The notes under the pieces were generated by a model. It worked only from the letters and a program-made list of their open reading frames with translations, searched no databases and had not been told where the DNA came from. A stretch of 64,000 bases of DNA from Saturnia japonica (lineage: Eukaryota; Arthropoda; Insecta; Lepidoptera; Saturniidae): the NCBI GenBank assembly GCA_033032175.1, contig CM065312.1, positions 1,426,001-1,490,000 of the forward strand, written 5' to 3'. The translations under genes were made by a program, and so were the position numbers. How positions within the stretch are numbered: position 1 is the first letter of the stretch; each line of letters begins with the position of its first letter. This document shows positions 32,757-42,763 of the stretch, piece by piece.

Positions 32757-32950
32757 AATATCTGGGCGACCGAGCTGTGTTCGGTGTCTTATAAGCAATA
32801 ATAAAAAACACCTATTTAGGTAAACTTGGAATGTAAAACATTATCTAAATGCAAAGTTTCATCCAAATCGTTGGAGCCGTTTCCGAGAAACCAATTTTAT
32901 ATATATATATAAACAAGAATATAATTTTCATATATAATGTTCACTTTATA
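32757..32950 (+). repeat. dispersed repeat, family D copy 3
   Basis: ATCTGGGCGACCGAGCTGTG, ACTTGGAATGTAAAACATTA, AAAGTTTCATCCAAATCGTT, GGAGCCGTTTCCGAGAAACC, (AT)n, ACAAGAAT. It is followed at once by a family I unit. Confidence 0.6.
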
Positions 32951-32955
32951 TAATA

Positions 32956-33320
32956 AGATATATTAATACGTGAAGCAAAAGCTTTCGTTACCTTTTTAAG
33001 CTTATCGCGTGCACGGAAGACTGTGAGATTTGACATGGTTAAAGTTTATATGGAGAAGGAGTGCAGAAAGCTAAAACTTATCTATAATATCTGTTACTAA
33101 TAATATATTAAATGAAATAAATTAATACTGCGAATCCTACCACGACCAGTGCCATTGACCTTAGTCCCCCAAAATATTGACATTTTCACTCAATGAAAAA
33201 TGACAGCAAGTGATATAATATTCATTATTTAGGTTCATACTACAAATGTGAAACAGAAAATAGTCTATGATTAAAAAGTCGCTGGTCGAATTTCGATCAT
33301 CGGGCGACCGCTACTATATT
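32956..33320 (+). repeat. dispersed repeat, family I copy 1
   Basis: TAATACGTGAAGCAAAAGCT, CGTGCACGGAAGACTGTGAG, ATGGTTAAAGTTTATATGGA, GAAGGAGTGCAGAAAGCTAA, CTGCGAATCCTACCACGACC, AGTGCCATTGACC, AATGAAAAATGACAGC, GTCTATGATTAAAAAGTCG, GTCGAATTTCGATCATCGGG. Reversed copies occur at 41930-42270 and 50655-50945. Confidence 0.55.
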
Positions 33321-33326
33321 ACTATA

Positions 33327-33605
33327 ACATAACATACCATCAAGCCTTTATCCCCGAAGGGTTAGCCAGAGGTGTACTAATGTACACCCACAGTTCGCCG
33401 GGTATGTTTTTAGGTCCCATGTAATAGTGGGCGAGCCTATTGTAATTAATTTGGATCAAACACAAACTCCGAGCATCATGCTAGGTACTGTGAATTTAAT
33501 AGAAAACCCCAATAACACTTTCCTCGACCTGGGAATCGAACCCACGACCTCGATCATAGAAGTCGCGCATACGAACACTAGGCTAATGAGGCAGTCTATA
33601 TTAGT
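33327..33605 (-). repeat. tRNA-derived SINE, family B
   Basis: On the minus strand the head carries an A-box-like TAGCCTAGTGTTCG and a perfect B box GGTTCGATTCC (33533-33543 region), followed by CAGGTCGAGG, AAAGTGTTATTGGGG and TTTTCTAT. The tail half on the plus strand reads ACATAACATACCATCAAGCC, GGTGTACTAATGTACACCCA and GGTCCCATGTAATAG. The promoter boxes identify it as a tRNA-derived SINE. Open frames through it are not genes. Other copies: 37210, 44385, 51150. Confidence 0.7.
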
Positions 33606-34285
33606 ATGTAGGTATGTACACATATTATTATACTACTATATATAATACAATCATTCCAGTTATGTTTCATCAATACGTTTTTCACTATTAATTATTGTAT
33701 GTAATTATAATTATTAAGGAAGCTTACGAAGTGTACTCTATGTACATAAGGACAGTTTTAGTGTGTGATTAGATAATCAAAATGTGATTTTTCTTACATT
33801 TTTCCAAATTAAGACGGACGTCTTAATAAGGGAATTGACGGGTTTCAAAGCAAATGTTATATAATATCAGCCTGTTAGTGTCCGACTGCTGGGCAAACTC
33901 CTCTCCCCAAGGGAAGGCAAGGGCATAATCATCACGCCAGTCCACGACATATTGGCGATTCCAAACGCCGAGAAAACACCAGTTCTATATTTTACATACA
34001 GTGGTAACAACCTACTACAAGAAAATTTCTCAAACATTTCAGGTTTATTCTCGCAATGTTTTCCTTCGGCCTATAATGTAACCAATTTCCAATTAGTAAA
34101 TGTACGCGAATGCTAAAAAATTCGGACATCGAAACGATATTCTGCCGGATTCAAAAGGAAAGTAAATTCTTTTTTTTAGTCACCCTGTTATAATAATAAT
34201 AATAACCCAAGAACTTAACAGTGTTACAGCCAAAAATTCTCAGCCTACATGAGATTTAGGCGTGTGTGAAAATGGCGCCTAAAAC
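33606..34285. other. gene-free sequence
   Basis: A phrase at 33866-33960 (ATCAGCCTGTTAGTGTCCGA, CTGCTGGGCAAACTCC, CATCACGCCAGTCCACGACA) is a commonly dispersed lepidopteran LINE segment. No gene supported. Confidence 0.3.
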
Positions 34286-34480
34286 TTGCAAGAACCGCCC
34301 GTTATGTTTTTAATGTTAAATATTAAAGGGCTCGAAGCGACGGAACTCTTAATTAGAGGGTTTATTACTAACTTCCCCACCCCCCAACTCTTCATCCGGA
34401 TGGTTTACAGCCGGGTAAAAACGGTTTTAGGGAGCTGTTTCGAAACTTTCACGGTGGAAACCGAGTTGAAAATCGTGTAA
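34286..34480. other. unexplained GC-richer block with an open frame
   Basis: A 64-codon plus-strand frame covers a block of higher GC (ATTAAAGGGCTCGAAGCGAC, CCCCACCCCCCAACTCTTCA, TCCGGATGGTTTACAGCCGG). The peptide has no recognisable domain, and no splice sites or partner exons are evident. It may be conserved non-coding DNA or chance. Confidence 0.15.
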
Positions 34481-35975
34481 GCACAAGCATAATTTTAGCT
34501 GTTGTTATTCTTCTTTTTTATATTGGCAACTGTGTTTATCCATACTTCTGCCAATGTCACGTAAATAATATATTTTTTAATTGTTCTTGTAATCTTCAAA
34601 CAAAAAGATGGCGACTCCCTTGATAAAACTTTCTACGGAGTTTTTGTGGCACTTCAAAATCCTACCAACAACACAGATACAAGAGAATCGTAGCAACAAC
34701 GACCGATAACGTTTTAAAGATATATCTTGTAACTAGAAATGAAAATACTTTGAAATGATAGTCGAGCAATCATAGATTGTACGGCATTCAATAGAATTGC
34801 ATTCATGTCTATTGAAGTCATAAGCGAACGTTTTAATGAAAAGTTCTGTTTGGGAAATATGTATCTATATGTTCAGAGTTTCATGGAGATAATATGTGTT
34901 ACATAGAAAGACACGGAATTTAATTCATAACATTCATAGGTACAATGAGTGCTGAACCGTAGTTATGTGTTGCCCGATTATAAGATATTTTTATAACCTT
35001 GGGTAGTGAAAAAGCTGTTAGATTTTAAGTAAATAATTTTTTCATGCTCACTGTTGTCCTACTTTCAGTATGTATTGTTTATTACATTACTCTGTGGCCC
35101 TTTTGCAATTTTTTTTCCTTTAACGATTGTTGTTTCTCTTTGATTGTCCAAAACAGAACTTTGGATTTTGGCTTGGAACCCGACTCGCTTATATATTCAT
35201 ATAAAACGAGAGTCGAAATTACTAGAAAAGCCTTGAAAATACAACCACGTTTAAAAGAAGTGTTCTATTTTTAGACCATTGTTTGATTACGTAATCGGAG
35301 CGATAAACTTTGTACGTGTGTGTGAACTGCGATGCCTTTTCGTACCTAGGAATATATACTCGATGTTACGAACTTCGAGTAGATTCTAAACTTTTCCAGA
35401 TATTTCGAGAGTAGTTAATTTTATTTTTATTTTTACTCATGTCGTAGCAATATATATTTCAGTGCCTTTTGCCATAACTAATAATGTTAAATGTTAAATT
35501 CTGAATTTTCTCGATACGATACATGCTAGGCTCTTGAAAATAATACAATACACTCTGTATTAAGTTGTCTGAAAAGTGTTAAGACACATTTGATATGAAC
35601 AAAAATGTAGGTAGTTAATGATTTTAGCTTGAATTAATGAAAATGAAATATTCTAAGGAAATTTTAAAACAATGGAGAATATACAAAGACCCTTTATTCA
35701 CATGGCCCTATTTCTTTTATTTTGGCCCTCGAAAAATGTTTTTTTATAGTAACTAATTAAACAAATTACACTGAATATTTTCATAAAATTTACCTAAATA
35801 CCATTATGCCATTAAAAAAACTTGTTTTCGTATGTTCTTTGCTTATAATAAATCAATTTATATTTTTTTTTTAATACTGAGAAAAACTATAAAACCTGAT
35901 TCAGTGATTTTAACCCTTTTTCATATGAAATGTATGTTATGTAGAAAGTACAGCTCTACAAGACAATTTTCAACA
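34481..35975. other. gene-free sequence
   Basis: 34605-34660 is a reversed fragment of family L (GGCGACTCCCTTGATAAAAC, TTTTTGTGGCACTTCAAAAT). A 76-codon plus-strand frame at 35044-35274 has a hydrophobic start but no domain and no start context; not called. Otherwise AT-rich. Confidence 0.3.
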
Positions 35976-36210
35976 AAACAGAAAACCAACTTTAATGAAT
36001 TTGAGGAGTTCCCTGGTGTATCTTCGAAGTTGAAGGTCCAATCAATGCTAATGAAATTAAAACGGGGCCACCCTTGCGGTATCCCCTTTCCAACTAATAA
36101 ATAATCATCTAAATCGGTTCTTAAACAATAAAGGTTTGCCCGAATATCGATAAGAAATATGCAGTCGTATTCCCTCCTTTTTATGAAGTCAGTTGAAAAC
36201 ATTACTCTTA
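35976..36210 (+). repeat. dispersed repeat, family E (orientation a)
   Basis: AACCAACTTTAATGAATTTG, GGAGTTCCCTGGTGTATCTT, CGAAGTTGAAGGTCCAATCA, GGGCCACCCTTGCGGTATCC, CATCTAAATCGGTTC, TTATGAAGTCAGTTG. The same series occurs at 46990-47230 and 51620-51780, and reversed at 38395-38560, 47290-47400 and 63425-63640. A LINE 3' region by composition; frames through it are not genes. Confidence 0.55.
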
Positions 36211-36235
36211 TTTTTTTCCTCTTCTATAAATATTT

Positions 36236-36386
36236 GTCGTACTAATATTATATATATAAACGTTTGTATGTTTGGAAAAACGGCTGAACGAATTTGGATA
36301 TAATTTATTCCCTATTTTATTCCGTTGCAGACCAAATTCTGAAGACTCCGCAGACGAAGCTGCGGGCAGAAGCTAGTTATATTATA
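36236..36386 (+). repeat. RTE-like 3' tail
   Basis: CGTACTAATATTATATATAT, AAACGTTTGTATGTTTGGAA, AACGGCTGAACGAATTTGG, GACTCCGCAGACGAAGCTGC and GGGCAGAAGCTAGTTATATT form the standard short RTE-like tail ending ...GCGGGCAGAAGCTAGT plus AT repeats. Confidence 0.55.
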
Positions 36387-37205
36387 AATGTGAACATGAA
36401 AGTTTCTCATTTGGGTGTAAATGGTATAAAATAAAAATTTATATCGATTAAATAAAACATGATACGAGTATTCCTTTAACATACCTTTTCCTGTATTGTT
36501 ATTAGGATTTTAATTATCTGCTACTTACCTGAAAACAAATAAAACAACTATTAATTCTATGATAATTTCCACGCAAAATAACTCATAGAGGAATATAAAA
36601 TGGACATTTTATCAAAACTACAATCTTATAATTATTCATAAACTTTTATTTATGTGAAAAATGTTTGAACGGGAGTAGGTAAGTCGTTTTGGTGGGACAT
36701 CGCGCTACGTGCCATTCGGCCAACGACGCGTCTGGTCGGCCTTTCTCAGGGCTCTCCTCGCATCATTTATACTGAACGCTTCATCTCTCTCTATTATACA
36801 GTCACAGTAGCAGCCCCAAGTTTGGCTTGGTGCCTGTTTAATGTTTAATCAAGTCAGACTGGCAATTCCAGGAACAGGCACGTAAAAACAAAAAATAAAA
36901 ATAAAAATTGGGCTTGATAATGTTGATAGTGACCGAACCAAACCATAGGTTTGGTTTCGGTTTTAGCCAGCTTCGGCCAAGATTCGACCGAAATCTCGGA
37001 TGCGCCGAAATTCAGTATGAGTAATGTCACGTTATCGTGACTCATGTGTATCTCAACACTCGTATACATCTTATGTTATATCTTAAGAATATTGTGTGAA
37101 GATAAAATTCCAAAAGCTAAATTAATAAGAATTCTTTACTTTATATCTATTAATTTAATAATAATCTGAGTGTCGATTTTGACAAAGTTTACTCACAAGA
37201 GTAAG
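36387..37205. repeat. mixed repeats, including a 36.9-kb hairpin block
   Basis: 36670-36790 is a unique CG-rich patch (CGACGCGTCTGGTCGGCC). 36790-36870 resembles the tail of SINE family B. 36933-36960 is an imperfect hairpin (CCGAACCAAACC, ATA, GGTTTGGTTTCGG), followed by TTCGGCCAAGATTCGACCGA and CCGAAATTC repeats, a pattern common in lepidopteran MITE-like DNA. No gene. Confidence 0.3.
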
Positions 37206-37209
37206 TTTT

Positions 37210-37442
37210 TAACATAACATACCATCACTCCTGTATCACTGAAGGGATAAGCAGAAGTGTAACTAATGTACACCCACGGTTCGTTGAGTATGTCTTTAAG
37301 GTCCCATGTAATAGGGGGCGAGCCTATTGTCATTAAACAGGCACAAAGCCAAACTGCGGGCTGCTACTGAGAATTTTCATAGAAAAACCCAATAACACTT
37401 TGTTCGACCTGGAATCGAACCCAGGACCTCGATCATAGCAGT
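37210..37442 (-). repeat. tRNA-derived SINE, family B
   Basis: TAACATAACATACCATCACT, GTGTAACTAATGTACACCCA, GGTCCCATGTAATAGGGGGC, AACCCAATAACACTTTGTTC and GAATCGAACCCAGGACCTCG. The B box (GGGTTCGATTCC on the minus strand) is intact; the A box lies just beyond and is lost. Confidence 0.65.
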
Positions 37443-37559
37443 TTATTACTGACATTATTATAATTAACATTTTTTATTAGAATTAATATATGTTTAAGAC
37501 TACTATTAACATCAAAAGTAATAATAGCTTTTTAATACTTATGAAATTATAAAAGAAAC
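37443..37559. other. spacer
   Basis: AT-rich, nothing recognised. Confidence 0.3.
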
Positions 37560-37945
37560 ATGAAAGTATAAGCGGTACTCATAACAAAAAACCCATTTTT
37601 TTTTTATGTCTGTTTGTTTGTTCTGGGTAATTTCCGAAACGGTTGAGCTGATTTTGATGGCCGATGCTAACAGAAGTAACGTAGGCCACTTTTATATTAG
37701 AAAAATAATTATCAATAAAAATCAATTCGGACAAATGACGATTTTGAGACGCTTAAATGGCTTGCGCTGAGTGAACTATAAGTTATATAATGTCAAATGA
37801 ATGTAGTACAAATCAGCAAGAATCATCCACAATAAGCAATTTTGACTTTAAAAAAACCGGGAGCGGGGATAGCACGTTCGCGCGTCTTCCCGATCGACTG
37901 CATTCTGTAGTCCACGCGAGCGCAGCCGCTGGCAAAGCTAGTTGT
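37560..37945 (-). repeat. LINE 3'-end, family P, reversed copy
   Basis: In reverse order relative to 29585-30060: ACAAAAAACCCATTTTTT, CTGTTTGTTTGTTCTGGGTA, CGAAACGGTTGAGCTGATTT, AAATGGCTTGCGCTGAGTGA, AAAAACCGGGAGCGGGGATA and GTAGTCCACGCGAGCGCAGC, GGCAAAGCTAGTTG. This copy keeps the segment that is replaced by an insert in the 44905-46260 copy. Confidence 0.55.
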
Positions 37946-39074
37946 TGCTATAACATGAAAAACCGATTACTTTGTTACACACTTCAATTATTGTTTAAAT
38001 TTAACACGAAACTGTTTACGTTAAAAATAGCAAAAATGCACTAAATTACAACAAAAATTGTAACATGTCTAAATAAATCACGGCTTCGAAGATTCGCTTT
38101 CGGTTTCTGGTGAAAATCCTGTTACAGTCGGACACTAAATATTAACATGATTGACTTAAAATAGTAATATATAAGTCAAAGATTAGTACATATTGTGTAG
38201 CCAGTTTTACTTATATACCCAGAGTAAAGCACAGCAAAGTTACTGCGAGTTACTGTGCTAGCTAACAAACAAGTTAGCAGCCCAACTTCACTTGAACTTT
38301 CCCAACTTGAATTAAATTAGAACCGCATCGCCGAGTTCATATAAATATTTTTCCTTTCTTGGTGAAACTAATTTTTCTATTTAAAAAGAAGTGAGCTTTT
38401 GCAAATATTTTTTTACGTCTTTTTGTAACCGAATACAAAAATAGACGGAGGTTTCTGAATTCAAATGTGTATTTGTTTTTTTTTTATGGATGTTCAGCCA
38501 TAACTTCTTTATTTGTGTACCGATTTGAATGATTCTTTTTTTTGTTTGATAGGGAGTAAGTACCTCTAGGATAAGCTTAAATATAGTATACTACAGATGT
38601 ATTAATTTAAAGGTTGTTTACGAACCGATTTTTATTTTAGCGTCTACGAATCCATCCGTCCAAAACCTTAAAGTAACGGCTTCGATATTAAAACATTTAA
38701 ACAGGTTGGTACAATTGGTTTGCAGCGGTTGGCAGTCGCGATATCAGTTAATCATAAATATAAAGTCGCTAATGTCCCTAGTTCATGTTGGCCCAACGCA
38801 TTGGCCGTGACTTTGGCATTAAGCTGAAAAACATTGTGAGTGTTTACACGTTGGCGAGTAGTTTTCATTTTGCATTGGCGCTTTGTTTTGATTTAAACAT
38901 ATTAAACAAAGAAAGAACAACGATATCTTCGAACTTGTGCAGTTTCATTCCATCAAAATAAAGTTTCGTTTATTTTTTAATAACTAAAAGTAAGTAGGTA
39001 TATACGAGTATATAGATCGTGATCTTGTCTATACAACATGAAAGTTAAGTTTTGCATTACTTTTGCAGATTTTA
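37946..39074. other. gene-free sequence with a family E fragment
   Basis: 38395-38580 is family E in orientation b (GACGGAGGTTTCTGAATTCA, TATGGATGTTCAGCCATAAC). 38690-38890 is GC-richer and unique, no open frame. No gene supported. Confidence 0.3.
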
Positions 39075-39590
39075 GATACAATCTATATTTATGATATAAT
39101 AAAGCGGAAAAGATTTTTTAATTGTTTAAACACACTAATTTCTGGAACTACCGGTCAAATTATTTTTTTTATATGATAGCTAGACTATAGGCTATCTATG
39201 ATTAGGCTACAACTGTCAGCTAGCCTTAAATATTGTTTTACTATAAGTTAGTCGGAAGTAGAAGTGTTCCCGAACAGCTTTACCCACGTGCGCTGTCGTA
39301 ATGGTTAATGATAAATAAATACAATGTTCTACAAAAATATTGGCCTTTAGTGTATGCCTATCTCTGATACATACGCCTCTATATGGTATATTGCGATATT
39401 ATTTTTGTTAAATAATAAAAATTGATTTTTGAGCTTTATTTTTAGGCATGACATGTTAATAATTACGAATAAAAGTTACTTCATCATAAAGATAATTTTA
39501 TGAAGTTCAATTTTACCTTTCATAGCATGTTATTTGGACACACGGTTTAGCAGATAATGAAATATTAAAATAATTTGTATTTGCGGGAAT
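39075..39590 (+). repeat. family J copy 2, inverted partner at 42960-43475
   Basis: AATAAAGCGGAAAAGATTTT, CTGGAACTACCGGTCAAA, GACTATAGGCTATCTATGAT, AAGTAGAAGTGTTCCCGAAC, AGCTTTACCCACGTGCGCTG, AATACAATGTTCTACAAAAA, TATTGGCC, TTTTTAGGCATGACATG, AAAAGTTACTTCATCATAAA. The reverse copy at 42960-43475 carries each phrase in opposite order, so the two form an approximately 0.5-kb inverted repeat around the 42541-42763 exon's left side (about 3.4 kb apart). Confidence 0.6.
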
Positions 39591-40375
39591 AACAATTATT
39601 ATTATAGACTAAACGGGTGCTTTGACAGCGCGGTGGTTGTTGGATAAAGTTAACGGTTAATTAAATTAACACGGGTGAATGTATTAAAAATCAGTGAGAG
39701 ATACTCATATACAAATTTACGCGCATTAAAAAGAAACAGCATTATTTATCCGATCTATAGTTTACAGTTGGTTTACAATGAGGATTAGTTTTACGATTAT
39801 TTAAAATGCATAGTTATTGAATTTTTACTTCCTTTAGCTCGTTTATTAGAGTACAAAACTGTGAGCTACGCGCGCACATTGTTTCGGATGTGCGACATCA
39901 GTAACATCAGTTAGCAAGCAATTAATAATAATAAGATGAATTAATTTTACAGACTTTTTTAATTGTATAAAAACAATTTAATTTATTTAGTTAAATAATT
40001 GAAGATGATGATGAAATTGATGGCTAACTTCATCCATGTTGTAGGCACGCGGGATAACATTTCTGGATATATTTTTGTTTTGTTTCACGCCAAAGAAGAA
40101 CAACTTCATTACATACGTACAAAACTACAAACAGTTTTTATAAGAATAAAGACCATTTGAGCGTTTTCTAGTGCTCGTATATGTGCCTATGTATATAAAG
40201 TTACTAACCTTCCTCTACAAGCTGAAAGCCACTTAATACGTAACACTGTAATTTTGACAAGTTAACAAAAAAAAACATAAAACAAGCCAAATTATTAAAA
40301 AGGAAACAAACCAACAAACATTTGACTAAAAAAACATTTTTATATTTTTGTTTTTTATTTGATTCCCATACATCG
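39591..40375. other. gene-free sequence
   Basis: A 49-codon frame from 40005 (MMMKLMANFIHVVGTRDNI) overlaps a phrase, TTGTTTCACGCCAAAGAAGA, CAACTTC, familiar from dispersed lepidopteran repeats; it is not called as a gene. Confidence 0.3.
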
Positions 40376-40377
40376 TG

Positions 40378-40640
40378 CCTAAATATTATACATATATCCT
40401 ATTTCACTCCCACAATTAAAACGAATCTAACAAGACCTCACATGCCAAAACCCACCATGCCGTTCAGGCTACAGAGCGTGTCAAAGAAATAGACATACAT
40501 ACATACGTTCGAAAAACATAGTCCTCCTTTTTCGCATATATGTAATTGGTTTATAGGAAACGGCTCTAACGGTTTATATGAAACCTTGTATTAAGATAAT
40601 GTTTTACTTTCCGAGTTTACCTAGCTAGATTTTTTTTCTT
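40378..40640 (-). repeat. families N and D, reversed and diverged
   Basis: TTTCACTCCCACAATTAAAA, CGAATCTAACAAGACCTCA, GTCAAAGAAATAGACATACA, CGAAAAACATAGTCCTCCTT (family N), followed by AATTGGTTTATAGGAAACGG, CTCTAACGGTTTATATGAAA, ATAATGTTTTACTTTCCGAG (family D). Both are reversed relative to 5935-6775, where they also sit near each other, suggesting one parent element with N upstream of D. Confidence 0.45.
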
Positions 40641-41929
40641 TTTTTTTTATATGACACCTAGCGTTAATTATTCGTTATATACGATACGAGTTACAGAAAT
40701 AATTCATCAAATTTCTGACATTAATTAATACACTATAAAAATATATCCCAAGTTCATAGTTTTTGAAATTATATAACATATTTACATAACACCTTTTTCA
40801 CAGTCAGAAACCTGCATTACGACTGTGAAGAACAAACTGAATTCCGTCATTGCATATTAGATAATACAGTTACAATAATTATGCTTATAATATTACTAAC
40901 ACTAGTGAATCTCGTCGGGTTGCTTCACCTGAAAGATATTAAAGATAATCTTGGTATGTATTTAACGTTATAAATATTATATTTCAGAAACTAGATTACT
41001 ACTTGTACCTATAAATATAACAAATAAATACTCTATCACTATGACTCGTATTAGTACTCCCGTTTTTGAGATTTATCGATATATAATACCAGGTGAAACA
41101 AAGAGCAGAGATAAAAAAATGTCTGTATAAGTAAGCGCGAGTTGAATGCATTCGGGCCCCGAGGTGGAGAACGGTAGCATTTCCCCCCGCCGCGACGTCT
41201 GCGCGCATAACCTCACGCGCCCATGGACTCTTATTGTAGTGATGTAAGTAGTAAGTACTGTACCACTTACTTACTGTCTTTGGTAATTATCGTACGCTTA
41301 CAGATCGTGGTAATACTCAAGTTGCGGCCCCGTGTTATTTTTTGTTTTAAGTAATTACTGATTTGAGTTCGATAAGTTCGGTTACAAAAAACATGTTTAT
41401 AGTAATCATCAAGCACGGGTAATGGTGAGAAATGAATTTGATGATGATAAAATTTCATATATTCATTTTTTCAGTTTGATTTCTCTATGTGAAACAATTG
41501 GTAAAAAGTGTCTGATAAATTATTGCCCTGCTTTTTTCATTATGATAACCAAAATTTACACGTTTAGTTTAAAACAACGTTGATATTTTTCGGCATCTCC
41601 ATTAACGGCAGCAATATTTGTAATCAGCACTCTCGAATACCTGAGTAGTAACTAATGAATTTCAATCGGGGAGTAGATAACTTTTGAAATACTGGTCTAA
41701 ATACTTTATATGTTGAAAATAATACCTATGAACATAAAAAAAAAATCATTAATACACTCTAAAAAGTAATATCAATTATTATTATTTTTTAAATAAAAAA
41801 TACGCCACGAAAACGGGCCATTCTGGTCACGTGACGTTATCATTCACTTTGTGTTTCAAAGTTGACAATCGGGTATAAGTGGACAGACAACTGTAACTAC
41901 TCACCGACTTCACGCAAGAGTCTAGACCT
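40641..41929. other. gene-free sequence
   Basis: A GC-rich patch at 41150-41225 (CATTTCCCCCCGCCGCGACG, TCTGCGCGC) stands alone. Nothing recognised. The missing 5' exon of the JHBP-like gene could lie here or further left, but no signal-peptide-like frame with a phase-1 donor was found. Confidence 0.3.
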
Positions 41930-42270
41930 TCAAATTTCCAGAATAGTGACCACCGACTTTTTAATCATAGACTATTTTTCTGTTTAACTTTTGCATTATG
42001 AACCTAAACAATGAATATTAAATCACTAGCTGTCACTTTTCATTGAGTGACAATGTCAATATTTTTGGGGGTCTAAGTTAAATGGCACTGGTCATGTAGG
42101 ATTCGCAGTATTAATTTATTTTATTTAATATATTAGTTACAGATTTTATAGATAAATTTTAGCTTACTGCACTCCTTCTCCATATAAACATTAACCATGT
42201 CATATCTCAATCTTCCGTGCACGCAATACGCTTAAAAAGCTATCGAAAGCTTTTGGTTCACGTATTATTA
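41930..42270 (-). repeat. dispersed repeat, family I copy 2
   Basis: CGACTTTTTAATCATAGACT, CTAGCTGTCACTTTTCATTG, AATGGCACTGGTCATGTAGG, ATTCGCAGTATTAATTTATT, CTGCACTCCTTCTCCATATA, CAATCTTCCGTGCACGC, TTTGGTTCACGTATTATTAT: family I in reverse. It ends about 270 bp before the first JHBP-like exon. Confidence 0.55.
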
Positions 42271-42540
42271 TATAAATACCAATATTACTCAATAAGTAAC
42301 TAGCTTTTAAACCTACAGTCAACTCGCGGTATCCACAGACATTTGTGGCAAATAACTAATGATTAGCTTTAGATGAAAGGTGAAACCAACAGTAAAATAT
42401 TCACTGCGAATTCAATTGAAATTTATTACTTTTCAGTTACTAAGTCATCGGTCTAACCTACTTTGACGCCTTTGACTTTATACGTCTATTTAATAAATAA
42501 ATTTTCCTTTACTAGCACTAATTGGCATTTATTGAGGCAG

Positions 42541-42763
42541 AAAAAACCAAGTTTTATTACATTCCAGAGCGCTACATATTCCCCTGTCACACGACTGACT
42601 TTATTTGCTTCAAGAGACAGTTCAAAGCCCTGAAAGATCATGTTCTTCTGGGCAACGAACAACTGGGTATAGATATGTACAAACCCTATGTGTACAAATA
42701 CGGCGACAGCGGCACTTGCATCAAACTATCCGGAATAGAAGAGAGCGACCTTGTTTTTATCAG
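42541..42763 (+). CDS. JHBP-like exon A
   Basis: Acceptor TTGAGGCAG (in-frame TAA at 42519-42521 forbids the earlier CTAG acceptor in this phase); donor CAG|GTTAGG. Enters in phase 1 and leaves in phase 2. Encodes KFYYIPERYIFPCHTTDFIC, then FKRQFKALKDHVLLGNEQLG, IDMYKPYVYKYGDSGTCIKL and SGIEESDLVFI. Third positions are often G/C, unlike flanking DNA. The best-supported exon of the window. Confidence 0.75.

Noticed and set aside
33427..33645. ORF beginning MGEPIVINLDQTQ
   Set aside because: It is a passage through SINE family B; a similar passage exists at 51159-51359.
35832..36202. ORFs on both strands (90 and 93 codons)
   Set aside because: They cover the family E repeat found in at least five other places.
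40005..40155. 49-codon frame MMMKLMANFIHVVGT… as a signal-peptide exon for the JHBP-like gene
   Set aside because: It lacks a phase-1 donor matching exon A, and part of it overlaps a phrase (TTGTTTCACGCCAAAGAAGA) seen in dispersed lepidopteran repeats.
41440..41500. MMIKFHIFIF… as a signal-peptide start
   Set aside because: Stops after 12 codons with no usable donor in the right phase.
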